Shown here piece by piece: positions 36,812 through 46,314 of a stretch of 64,000 nucleotides of DNA (the first letter of the stretch is position 1; each line of letters opens with the position of its first letter). The notes below the pieces were generated by a model that was given only the letters and a program-made list of their open reading frames with translations, made no database searches and had not been told where the DNA came from. The DNA is from Lophium mytilinum (Eukaryota > Ascomycota > Dothideomycetes > Mytilinidiales > Mytilinidiaceae), in contig MU004182.1 of NCBI GenBank assembly GCA_010093605.1, positions 2,341,195-2,405,194 of the forward strand. Reading direction: 5' to 3'. The translations under genes and the position numbers were made by a program.

Positions 36812-38558
36812 CTAATACCCCTTCGGCGGATGCGCCCCATCCGGAACCTCCACCCCCGTATCATACACCGTCCTCTTCACCAAACTCCCCCACGTCCTCA
36901 CAATCTCCGGCAGCACCGTCCGCCCCGCATAGCACGCCTTGGTATCCGGCACCGGCAACGGCACCGACGCATTCTTACTATTGAAGAGCCCGGGATACGA
37001 CGTATTAAAAAACATCTCCGCGAACGCCGGCGTCCCCGTCCACGGCCGCACCTGCTCACGCACCTTATCCGCCACGAACTTATACACATTCGCGCCGACG
37101 TCCCAGCGGCCGAGCGTGTGGAGGCCCCAATTGGCCTCGACGGTCGCGATCTCGGAGTAGTGGTTGTAGTAGGTTGCGTCGGTCGTGCCGGCGAGGTGGG
37201 CGGGGACGGCGTCGCCGACGAGGATGCCCAGGATGCGGTTCTGGATGGTGTAGGTGTGGTTTTCGTCAAAGGTGATGAGGACGAGGGTGTTTTGCATGAA
37301 GTGTGGGTTGGTGAGGAGCGGGTCGAGGAAGGTGCGGACCCAGCTGCCCGCGGTCGTGACCGAGGTGTCGTGGCCGTCCGAGGTCATGTTGGGCGTGATG
37401 AACATCCATTGGGGGAGTTTGTTGGCGGCGAGATCGGTGGCGAAGGTGGTGAGATTTTTGATGTGTGCGAGCCGGGTCGGGTTGGTGGTGACGGAGTTGT
37501 AGAGGATGGCGGGGTTGTGCTTGCGCACGTAGTCGTTCTGAGTTTGTCAGTATATCTTGTCATAAAGCATGGAGAGCACGAGGTAAACATACCGCGCCGG
37601 TTTGTTGGTTGACGTAGGCCATGCCTTCGAAGCCGGTGTAGGGCATGTCTTCTTGGTACTCGCCCCAGCTAATGCCGCGGGCTTCGAGCAGGTCGACGAC
37701 GGTGGATATGTTGGAGGGGAAGGCGTTGAAGTTGTCATTACTAGGACTTGTGAGTAGGTGTACATATGGGATGAGAAACAGTATCTCGTTTCAAGTCTGC
37801 GTGCTGTTTGTGAGGACCATAAGAAATCGAAAATAAGGGGCCTCTATCCAGTACGATGGTTTTGATACCTTGTCTAGATTCTGAAAAAGTGTAGAAGCAC
37901 CGCGAGCAGTGGACCAAGTGTATAGAGACCGACTGTTACAACAGCGTACTGCAAAAGTCTATGCACACGCGTCTACTACTGCTTGGTGCTACTTTTTGAT
38001 TATAGATGCTATCATCCATAATAGCCCTACGCAGTAGCTGATCAATCATAAGGACCTGTGAGTCGGCCAAGGTGATTGTCGAATCTTTTATATCCTCTTC
38101 AAGGTTTTGAAAAGGCATCGAAGCGAACGAGGAGTGATGACAAAGGAGGGCACGTAGACTTATGGAAAAATTAGAATTTAAGAAAGTGACTTACTCCATG
38201 CCGAAGTAGTCGCCACTGATAGCTGCAGCATAATTGGGCTCGCTGGGGTGAGTAACCGCAAAGGCATTGGATAGCGTGATGCCCTTTTGGGCAAAGTATG
38301 CAAGGTTGGCTACGCAGGCATTAGCTGGTTGTGTGCAAGACACGGCGTGATCTTACGGTCTCCTTTGGCTGTGTCGTAGTCCGTGTTCTCCAACCAAATG
38401 ATGGCAATACGGTCGAAAGCCTTGCCCTTTACATGACTGACAGGACTTAACGTCTTCGCCGTGGCAGCAGCGGCAGCTACATCGGCAGCTCCAGTTGCTG
38501 TGTTCTGTGCCGCTACAGTACCCACGAGCAGGAAGAAAGCAAGCTCAGAGATATGCAT
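36812..38558 (-). CDS. Secreted acid phosphatase / phosphoesterase (PhoA-like)
   Basis: Exons (minus) are 38558-38357, 38309-38195, 37740-37593 and 37537-36812; 396 aa. Residues 1-17 are a signal peptide (MHISELAFFLLVGTVAA). The phosphoesterase domain (PF04185 type) shows IIWLENTDYDTA near the start with a metal-binding acidic residue, HPSEPNYAAAISGDYFGMD, WGEYQEDMPY, then MTSDGHDTS and TFDENHTY, all typical of fungal phosphate-repressible acid phosphatases. Several Asn-x-Ser/Thr sites suit a secreted glycoprotein that releases phosphate outside the cell. The third intron junction is unusual: intron 38194-37741 is 454 bp while most others here are below 100 bp. It is divergent from the multicopper oxidase, with a CACGTG core (Pho4/NUC-1 type) in the shared upstream region at 39265-39270. 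Confidence 0.9.
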
Positions 38559-39462
38559 ATTATTGAACGAAAAGAGTGACAAGGCCAGGGTGCCAGATGA
38601 TGCAGAGAACACCGGCAGACCACATGGTTTTTAAGCACTGCCGTGTAGAAGCCATTTGCGATGGCATAGGCTGGGGTCAACGCAGTGTGAGGTCTTGCAG
38701 ACTGCTAAGCTCACTCCGAGGGCCCTCCAGCGAGCAGGTTCCACGAGCCGACATGGTGATTGGCGTAAAGACTGTCCTTGTGGTAGAGTTCCTGGCAGGT
38801 GGGCAATATATTTTCTTTGCACGAGCTCCCAGCTCTTGATTTGATTGGCGACTCTTGCCACCTCCCTGATGGAGCGTAGATCATATCGGCTATTAGGAAT
38901 CGGTAACAGGGTAAGCAGGTGGAGAGAGGGTCGAGTTCCTCGCACAGATCGGGGCGGTGATTTTCCTTGAAGGTTGTTGGAGAAAAAGCTTGTCCTACGA
39001 AGAGTCGGCCAGATCCTGATACCTCAATGATCCCGCCAAGATAACTTCAAAAGCAGCATACAAAGCGGCGAGCGTCGTTTGTCTTTTTTCACATAGCTGG
39101 ACATGCTCTATAAGGTCAATCGATATCCGACCCTGATTTGTGGTTGGCGGGAGATGGAAGAGCTAGACCCTAAGGACGGCTGGCGTCACCACACCGAAGC
39201 TTGTGCCTCCTGGCGGCAAGCTTATTCCAAGGGTGCTTCTCCCTCTCGGTGGCCACACATCATGCACGTGTTGGCTTCGCAAATCGCACATCGCGCTTGA
39301 ACGGGTAGGTCGGCGCGCTGGCTTGGATGCTGTCTACGCGTCAGCCCTATTCTTCTTCTTCTGCTCTGCGGACCCTCATTGTCGTTAGAAGCAGTCTTAC
39401 CACGAACCTCCGCAGACCTGCTGCCGTTGCTCTCGTCTTCATGTCCTAATCACACGTCGAGT
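38559..39462. promoter_or_regulatory. Divergent promoter, acid phosphatase / multicopper oxidase
   Basis: About 0.9 kb separates the two starts. A CACGTG core lies at 39265-39270, 193 bp upstream of the oxidase ATG and 707 bp from the phosphatase ATG. A GCCAAG (PacC-like) hexamer lies near 39,034-39,039. Such short sites occur by chance, so a role is only inferred. No gene is visible. Confidence 0.4.
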
Positions 39463-41663
39463 ATGCCCGATGAAGAGGCATCACAGGGCCGTCTTCATGA
39501 TGAAGGACTGGACTCGAACGATGCCACCAGCCGGTTGAAGCATGATGCTCTCCTCTCTCACGAGGACGCAGAACAACAACTTGATGACCCCGCGCTGAAC
39601 TACAATGGTTCTTCCAGCCTGTTGAACCTCGCCCCAGAGCACGAAGCTCTCCTCTCGCAAGAGAATGAAGATTACGACCATGGCAGTGACAGCGAGAGCT
39701 TTGAGCTGGAAACCTTCCATGCTACCGGCGAGGGTTGGGAGAAAAGGCCCCAGAAGCTGAGACTCCTAAACAATTGTTTCAGATCAAAGTGCTCTAAGGT
39801 TATAGTCGCTGTAGCCGCATTCGCTCTCGCCATTTTCGTTGCCGCATTCCTGCTCCGCGATGAGCTCCGTCCCTTCATCGGTGGGCATCAACTCGATCCC
39901 CCACAAGCCTACCTCCTCGACCCGAACTGGGACTTTACTGCTCCATCGACGAGACGAGACTACACGTGGGTTATTGAAGACGTGGAGCACAACCCTGATG
40001 GAGTGTACAGGCCTATGATGGTCATAAACGGACAGTTCCCAGGACCGTTGATAGAAGTCAATGAGGGAGATACCATAGTGGTGCAAGTTGTCAATAAAGC
40101 TACCAATGCTACTTCAATCCACTGGCACGGGATATACCAAAGTACGTGACTTGCTGCAATTGGATCTGGAGACCCTGTGCTGACCTTGACATAGATGGTA
40201 GCAATTGGATGGACGGCACGGTAGGCGTCACTCAATGTCCCATCGGCCCCGGGGCGAACTTCACATACGAGTTCCGAGTAGACGGACAATCCGGGACCTA
40301 CTGGTACCATGGACATCATGGCGTTCAATCATCAGATGGCCTCGTGGGCCCGCTGGTCATACACTCCGAGGATGAGAAGTCGCTACAAAGGATCGAGTAT
40401 GCTAGTGATCGGGTGGTGATAGTGCAGGACCATTATTACGACCTCTCTGGTGCCCTAATCATGGACTACCTAAAGCCGGATCGCGAGAATGCGGAGCCTG
40501 TACCTGCTGGCGCTCTAATCAACGGCCAGAATGTTCGGAACTGCGATGATCTGCCCAACCGCAAGTGCGACAACTCGACCGCTCGCCTTGCAGAGTTCAA
40601 TCTAGAGCCGGGCAAGAACCATCGGCTGCGCTTCATCAATGTCGGAGCGTTGGCGACTTTCCAGATTCAGCTAGACGAACACGAGTTCGCAATTACAGAG
40701 GTTGATGGGACGGACGTGTTGCCGCAATATCACCACCGGCTCAAGATTCAACCTGCTCAACGATACAGCATCGTCATCAATACAAACGTTACCACTGGAG
40801 AGGCATATTGGCTGCGGGCTCGCATGGTCACCCACTGTTTTGCCGAAGAGAACATCGAAATGGCGGCTGAAGTCTGGGGAATTGTGAGATATACCTCTTC
40901 CAGCCCTCTTCTCGTCAACGTTCGCCCTTCAAGTCGCGACTGGCCCGAAACCATCGAACTCGACTGCAACGATATGGATACCTCTGGACTCCGCCCTGTG
41001 ATAGCTATTCCAGCCCCTGCTACGGCCGATGATGTTCTGTATCTGAGGGTCAACTTCGAGATTGGTGCTTGGAAATTGTCCCGAGGCTTCTTTAATGCAA
41101 GCTCATGGCGGGCTCCTGTATCCTCGCCCACTCTCAACCGCCTTATCGAAGGCTATTCCACCTCGAACGAATCTTTCACATCTTCTCTGTCCAGTCACTT
41201 TGGCTACAACTCGGCCGCTTTTGCTACGCTACGCGAACTTGTCTACCAGACGACTGGCATCCGCACCATCGATATCCTGATGCAGAATTTCAACGAAGGC
41301 AGCCACCCCATGCATCTTCACGGCTACAAGTTTTGGGTTCTGGCGCAGGGCCACGGCTACCCTCCAAAGGATGTCTTCAGTACGCTGGATCTCACTAATC
41401 CACTCCGGCGTGATACAGTTGCTATAGAGGCGTTTGGATGGACTCTTTTGCGCTTTACCGCCGACAATGCAGGCATATGGGCCTTCCACTGTCATCTTTC
41501 GTGGCATGCGGAAGCCGGCCTGCTAATGCAGTTCTTGACTAAGGCGGACGAGGTTGCGAGGTGGACGCTACCGGCGGAGAATATAGGGCTGTGTGAATTG
41601 GAGGGGCATGATAGAGGGAAGGGCCCTGATGATGAAATATGGTATGGACATCCATCACGATGA
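39463..41663 (+). CDS. Membrane-anchored multicopper oxidase (laccase/ferroxidase-like)
   Basis: Exons 39463-40141 and 40195-41663; 715 aa. It has all three cupredoxin domains and four copper motifs: HWHG with His220/His222, WYHGHHG, HPMHLHGYKFW and HCHLSWHAEAGL with His658-Cys659-His660. The family takes four one-electron oxidations to reduce O2 to water. There is no signal peptide. Instead an acidic, repetitive cytosolic head of ~110 residues (two DALLSHEDAE/EALLSQENED-like repeats) precedes one transmembrane segment at 113-131, so the enzyme is predicted type II, facing the lumen or cell exterior. Several N-glycosylation sites follow. The residue after HCHLSWH gives no sure substrate; Fet3-type iron residues are not obvious. 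It ends at the usual domain end with a short polar tail. Confidence 0.92.
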
Positions 41664-42163
41664 AGCGGGCATCTAGACTTGTCACAACGATAGGTTATGG
41701 CCCTTCTGATATCCGAAGAAGCTAGTGTGAATCATAGAAAGACATAAGTTGAAGAAGGACAATACTGTGCTGCTATATGGACGTCTAAAGTCGAATCCCT
41801 ATATTCCGAGCCTAGTTCACTGGATCTGCTATAGGCTTATATACATGCCGTAAAAGTGGTGAAAGTGGTGATAACTGTTGGTGTTGCGGCTCAGGGGGCC
41901 GTTTTTAGCTAGCGCAAGCAGTGACGCATGAGGTGCAGGCGTGCGGGATCGATCGCGACCAGCATCTCCAGTCTCGGCCCAACTCGACCACAGGTGCATA
42001 GGAATCCCCACGCTCCTACATTCACCCATCCGATGCTGCTTCTCACCTCTCCCCTCTAACACTGCTGACGTCGACCGACGAAGTCTCCCTAGCAAGGCGG
42101 CCATGCACTCTCCCCTGGCCGATCCTCTTGCTCCTGCTACCTCCCGAGCCGGCATTTCACGTC
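41664..42163. other. Intergenic, 0.5 kb
   Basis: It lies between the multicopper oxidase (3' end) and the large intronless gene (5' end). It should hold the promoter of the latter. No gene is seen. Confidence 0.5.
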
Positions 42164-45100
42164 ATGTCCTCGTCGCCTGCTCCTCCTAGTGAGCCTCGAT
42201 CCTCTGTCTCCTCCGACCCGTCGGCCACGTCGTCCCATACTCTGAATTCGAGATACTCCGGTGTCCATGCAGACAATGGCGAAGGCAGCTCCACCCCCAG
42301 CCGAGCGTCGTCGGTACGACCTCGCAACAACGCGTCGCCTGAGGGGCACTCCACGACGTTGTGGAGCTCTTCGGATACCTATCTGGAGCAGGAGCATGTA
42401 GAAGAGCAGGACTTTGCGCACCGCCAGCACAGGGTCCGGAGGTCAGGTGGCTTTCTCCTGCATTCCGCTTTTCCTTCGCCATCTGGATCGGGAACACCGT
42501 CGGCTAGCGGACAGGATGGCGCGAACGTTGGGGACAGGCATACGTTGCGGCCACCTTCAGATGCTAGCAGAGTTGGGCGGGTGCGACGGGAGAAGAATCG
42601 ATCTTCTGGTAGCTCGCCTCTGTCGCGAGAGCTCGACATCACGAGTCAAGTGGATGGCAATGGTGGACCAAGAGAAGGGAATCATGATGCAGAGAATGGA
42701 CAGTTGCGTGTGGCAAAAATGAGGAATAATCGAGGAGGACAGGCGGAAGATATACAACCAGCGGAAGACTATGCGCCGCCGCCTAGAGCCGCGATAGATC
42801 CCAACCAGATCGTCAACATGGCTCTGAACCTCAGCGAGAGTCGGAAAAGGAACCTCAGTGCCGGGCAGCTTGTTGTGCCGAGTTCGCCTCCCCCGCGCAG
42901 GCTCACGTCGGCCGGACAGCCTACATCCGTGAACAATCAGAGACACGGCGCAGGAGGAAGCCTTCGACACCATCTCCAGCAGCAGAGACGCACCTCGAGA
43001 AACATTTCTCCAAGCACGGCCAGGGACCCTTCATTCGTCGGCCGGCACGTCTCGACTTCAAGTTCGAGGATTCTGACTGGACCGGGTCTGGCTCTGCAGG
43101 GGTTGACGTTTTCTCCCATTACCATAGAGCGCAGAGATCAAGCGAAAGCCTACATAGAGCTGTCAATGGAGTATCTTCGCTTGCTAGAACACCTTCCTCG
43201 ACTCAAACCGGATGCTTCTGCACCGGGAAACTTCGTCATCTCCTCGAACAACGTACCCGGAACGCCGCAGGTCGACCTATCCCGTGTGCCTTCGAATGCG
43301 AATAATAAATACCCTCTCGGCAGACCCTACAACCCCTTACAGTACATCCGCAATCGTCGCACGCGAGCTCGAGAACGCAAGACGCTTGAGCATCACTCAG
43401 AAGAGTTTGAAGATGTCGACAGGGTCAAAGACTGGATAGATGAAGTAGAGAAAAAGGCCGAGCGCCCTGATTATCGCCAGCAAGACAGGGTGTTGCTACC
43501 GAAGTACCATGAAGACCACGCGGAGAAGGATCCTGCGCCCAGTAAGCCAGCCAGGCCTCGCATGGGATGGGTCTTTTCTCCTGCCGAGCTTCTTGCCGAC
43601 GCGTATTGGCTTGAGCAAAATGACAACAAAAGCGGCATAGAGGATCGCTGGGGAAACAGTATCTTTGCACCGAAGAAGCAGATCGATTACCTACAGCCTC
43701 GCTCTAGTAAAGACTACACAGAAAAGAGGAGGAAAAGCTGGATTGAGCCTATTATTGCTGGGGCGTCATCCGAACCTAATACTGGTGATGAAAGCGATGG
43801 ATATAGCGACCGTGGTAGGAAGCGCCGCCTGCTGATTTCTGGTCTTCGAGGAGAAAGCAGCCCCGGACGTCCCAGAAAACATGGATGGCGTAGAACTAAA
43901 ACGGGTTCGAGGACTTCTTCAGACACGTCCGATTCCGAAAACGGGTCTAGCGGCCGAAAGGCTGGGAAACCAAAGCTGATCACATCGAGCGACATGAACA
44001 TAGGGCCGTTGGAACGTCACATGAGGGAAATGCTAGACAAAGAAGCTCAGGAAGGTGGAATAGCTTCTTCCCCAAGTGTGGGATCTCCTGACAAATGGGG
44101 TGAAGGATATCCTATCATAGCGAATGATATGATTGGATCAGAAGCTGGTACTAGTGGAAAGACATCAGAAAAGCTAGCTATTATCGTAAGGCCTGACGAC
44201 GACATACCGCTGCCGAAGAATCGGCCTGCTGATGTTATCATAACTCCCGATTCGGGTCAGGAACCCCGTTCCTCGTTCGAAGATCTCGATACAACGGAGC
44301 CGAACACACCCGTACTTAGGAAGTTCCTCCCCAGCATTGGTCTTGATTTATCACCTCCTACTAGTCGGCGACCATCTCCCACGCGCAAGACAAAGAAGTC
44401 GAAATTTGACATATTCCGATCTGACGGAAGCATCAAAAACCAGAGTCTAGATCCCGATTCTGCCACAGACGAGCACAAGAGAGGTTCCCGACAAGCGAGC
44501 GGCGAAAGCGTTGAGCCAAATGGCTCTGGGGTCGCTAAGATATCAGCACCTACTGCGGTCAAGAACCTCCTATTACACAAAAAGAATGACAGTGTTGGAA
44601 GTCTAGCAATAAGCCCGGAGAAGAAAAGCCGGAAGGATGGCAAAGAACTCAAAGAAGCAAAAGAGCCCTCTTCGGCTGTTACTCGTTTCTTCAAAGGTGG
44701 CCGAATTGGGGAATTGGTACGATATGAAGGGTCCAGAGTTGGCGACTTCATCTTCAAGAAAGACCCGCCCGCTGAAGACTCAGACTCTTCGTCATCAAGT
44801 GCTAGTTCCCCAGAAGACTCGGAAGAGGAGGAGGGAGATGGTATATCATCCCAACATCTACGGCCTAAACCTGCTCCACGAACCACGACGTCTGGCACAG
44901 CTAGCAGCCTCACAGGAAAGAAGAGCGCTCGGTACCACTTGGAGCTACCAACGTTCCGATCTGCCACGTTACCTGAACAAGACGATTCCGACCAGGGAGA
45001 AGCAACAGATTCCCAAATACCTGATCACCACATCTATCGTCAAGCAATGGAGCGCACCAACTCCCGCTCTTCCCGCTTTTCTCGCCTCGCGCCCCCTCCA

Positions 45101-45976
45101 ATGGATATGAGCTCCATCTCCGGAGACAGCCTTACTCCAGTACAGTCACGCACTCGCTCGCCAAGCCGAACTCGCGCCCGACTCAACGCCATCCTCGAAC
45201 GGCCCGGCCAAGTCGGCCGCGGCGGTCTCCCCTTCACCTCCCTAGCGAAACCAAACCCGTCACCCTCCCCGAGCCGCCACCGCAGCTCCTCCCGCCCCCG
45301 TCTCGCCAACAAACGCCACTGGAGCATCACCGACAGCAGCTCGCCCTCCCGCCTCCCCGCTGCCTCCGAAGCCGCCATCTCCACCGCCGACATCGCCCGT
45401 GTGCGCGCCCTCCTCCTCTGCTCGGGCATCAAGGCCCGCGAAATCGCCCGCCGCGCCCACGCACCCCGCGTCCCACCCCCTATCTTTCTCACCCGCGCCG
45501 CCCAGACCGCCGGCGCCAAGCTCATCCCTGTCAGCCGCAAGGAGGAGCACGTCCTCGCGGCCCGCATCCTCGTCCGCTCGCTCGAGGTGTCCACCCAGCG
45601 CGTCCACGACGCCGCCGAGCACTTCCGCAACGAGACGTGCAAGGCGCTTGTGGAGCGCGTGTCCGGGCTCAAGGCGAAGGTGGAGGAGGAGCTGTTTCCG
45701 CGCGTGCGCGCAAGTGGGGACGAGGCGCTGGCGATTACGGGGGAGGTGGCGGGGCAGGCGCCGCTGCTTTTCAAGGGGGTTAGCGATCGGGTGGATGCGA
45801 TGATGCGGATGCGGAGGCGGCGGATGCGGTGGGTGAGGCGGGTGGGGTGGATGTTGGTGGAGTGGGGGTTGTTGGGGGTTATGTGGGCGCTTTGGCTGAT
45901 TGTGGTGGTGGTGAGGTTGGTCAGGGGCGTGACTGTGGGGGTTGTTAGGGGCGTGAGGTGGTTTCTTTGGATATGA
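42164..45976 (+). CDS. Large intronless disordered protein with hydrophobic C-terminus
   Basis: Single exon, 1270 aa from ATG 42164; the open frame begins slightly upstream but only without ATG. I do not recognise the family. Most of it is Ser/Pro/Arg/Glu-rich and probably disordered, with patches that look conserved: YIELSMEYLRLLEHLPRL (~330-345), PRMGWVFSPAELLADAYWLE (~465-485), a KSWIEPII patch, RHMREMLDKEAQE and a KNLLLHKKND / TRFFKGGRIGELVRYEGSR block (~800-870). The C-terminal ~200 residues form a folded, helical part (IARVRALLLCSGIKAREIAR onward) that ends in two hydrophobic segments separated by short basic turns. This suggests a membrane-associated scaffold, possibly tail-anchored. 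Function unknown. Confidence 0.87.
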   Translation: MSSSPAPPSEPRSSVSSDPSATSSHTLNSRYSGVHADNGEGSSTPSRASSVRPRNNASPEGHSTTLWSSSDTYLEQEHVEEQDFAHRQHRVRRSGGFLLHSAFPSPSGSGTPSASGQDGANVGDRHTLRPPSDASRVGRVRREKNRSSGSSPLSRELDITSQVDGNGGPREGNHDAENGQLRVAKMRNNRGGQAEDIQPAEDYAPPPRAAIDPNQIVNMALNLSESRKRNLSAGQLVVPSSPPPRRLTSAGQPTSVNNQRHGAGGSLRHHLQQQRRTSRNISPSTARDPSFVGRHVSTSSSRILTGPGLALQGLTFSPITIERRDQAKAYIELSMEYLRLLEHLPRLKPDASAPGNFVISSNNVPGTPQVDLSRVPSNANNKYPLGRPYNPLQYIRNRRTRARERKTLEHHSEEFEDVDRVKDWIDEVEKKAERPDYRQQDRVLLPKYHEDHAEKDPAPSKPARPRMGWVFSPAELLADAYWLEQNDNKSGIEDRWGNSIFAPKKQIDYLQPRSSKDYTEKRRKSWIEPIIAGASSEPNTGDESDGYSDRGRKRRLLISGLRGESSPGRPRKHGWRRTKTGSRTSSDTSDSENGSSGRKAGKPKLITSSDMNIGPLERHMREMLDKEAQEGGIASSPSVGSPDKWGEGYPIIANDMIGSEAGTSGKTSEKLAIIVRPDDDIPLPKNRPADVIITPDSGQEPRSSFEDLDTTEPNTPVLRKFLPSIGLDLSPPTSRRPSPTRKTKKSKFDIFRSDGSIKNQSLDPDSATDEHKRGSRQASGESVEPNGSGVAKISAPTAVKNLLLHKKNDSVGSLAISPEKKSRKDGKELKEAKEPSSAVTRFFKGGRIGELVRYEGSRVGDFIFKKDPPAEDSDSSSSSASSPEDSEEEEGDGISSQHLRPKPAPRTTTSGTASSLTGKKSARYHLELPTFRSATLPEQDDSDQGEATDSQIPDHHIYRQAMERTNSRSSRFSRLAPPPMDMSSISGDSLTPVQSRTRSPSRTRARLNAILERPGQVGRGGLPFTSLAKPNPSPSPSRHRSSSRPRLANKRHWSITDSSSPSRLPAASEAAISTADIARVRALLLCSGIKAREIARRAHAPRVPPPIFLTRAAQTAGAKLIPVSRKEEHVLAARILVRSLEVSTQRVHDAAEHFRNETCKALVERVSGLKAKVEEELFPRVRASGDEALAITGEVAGQAPLLFKGVSDRVDAMMRMRRRRMRWVRRVGWMLVEWGLLGVMWALWLIVVVVRLVRGVTVGVVRGVRWFLWI

Positions 45977-46314
45977 GGAGTACGCGATGTGCCATCTACA
46001 TTTCTTTGGTTTTATTTGTATATTTTGGGTAACTGTTAGTTCAGCGTTGGCGCTAGGGGAGGTCTCATTGTATGAATATGTAAGTTAAGGGGTCAAATGG
46101 GCATATTTCGGCGTTGCGATCGCGAGGTTTCCTTCAGCGGGAGCCTTTTCAGAGGCAAGCACATCATAAGCATTGGGAAACGGGAAGGACAACGAATCGT
46201 TCTCAGAACATGTCATTATATAGATATATCCGCCTTACGCTTTTTAATCAATACCACGAAGACTTTTTTCGATAGATGGCCTAAGATTCAGCCTGCTTTT
46301 GTTTGTGAGATATC
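45977..46314. other. Convergent intergenic, 338 bp
   Basis: It lies between the 3' ends of the disordered-protein gene and the GH36 gene. It is A/T-rich and presumably holds both 3' UTRs. No gene is seen. Confidence 0.5.
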
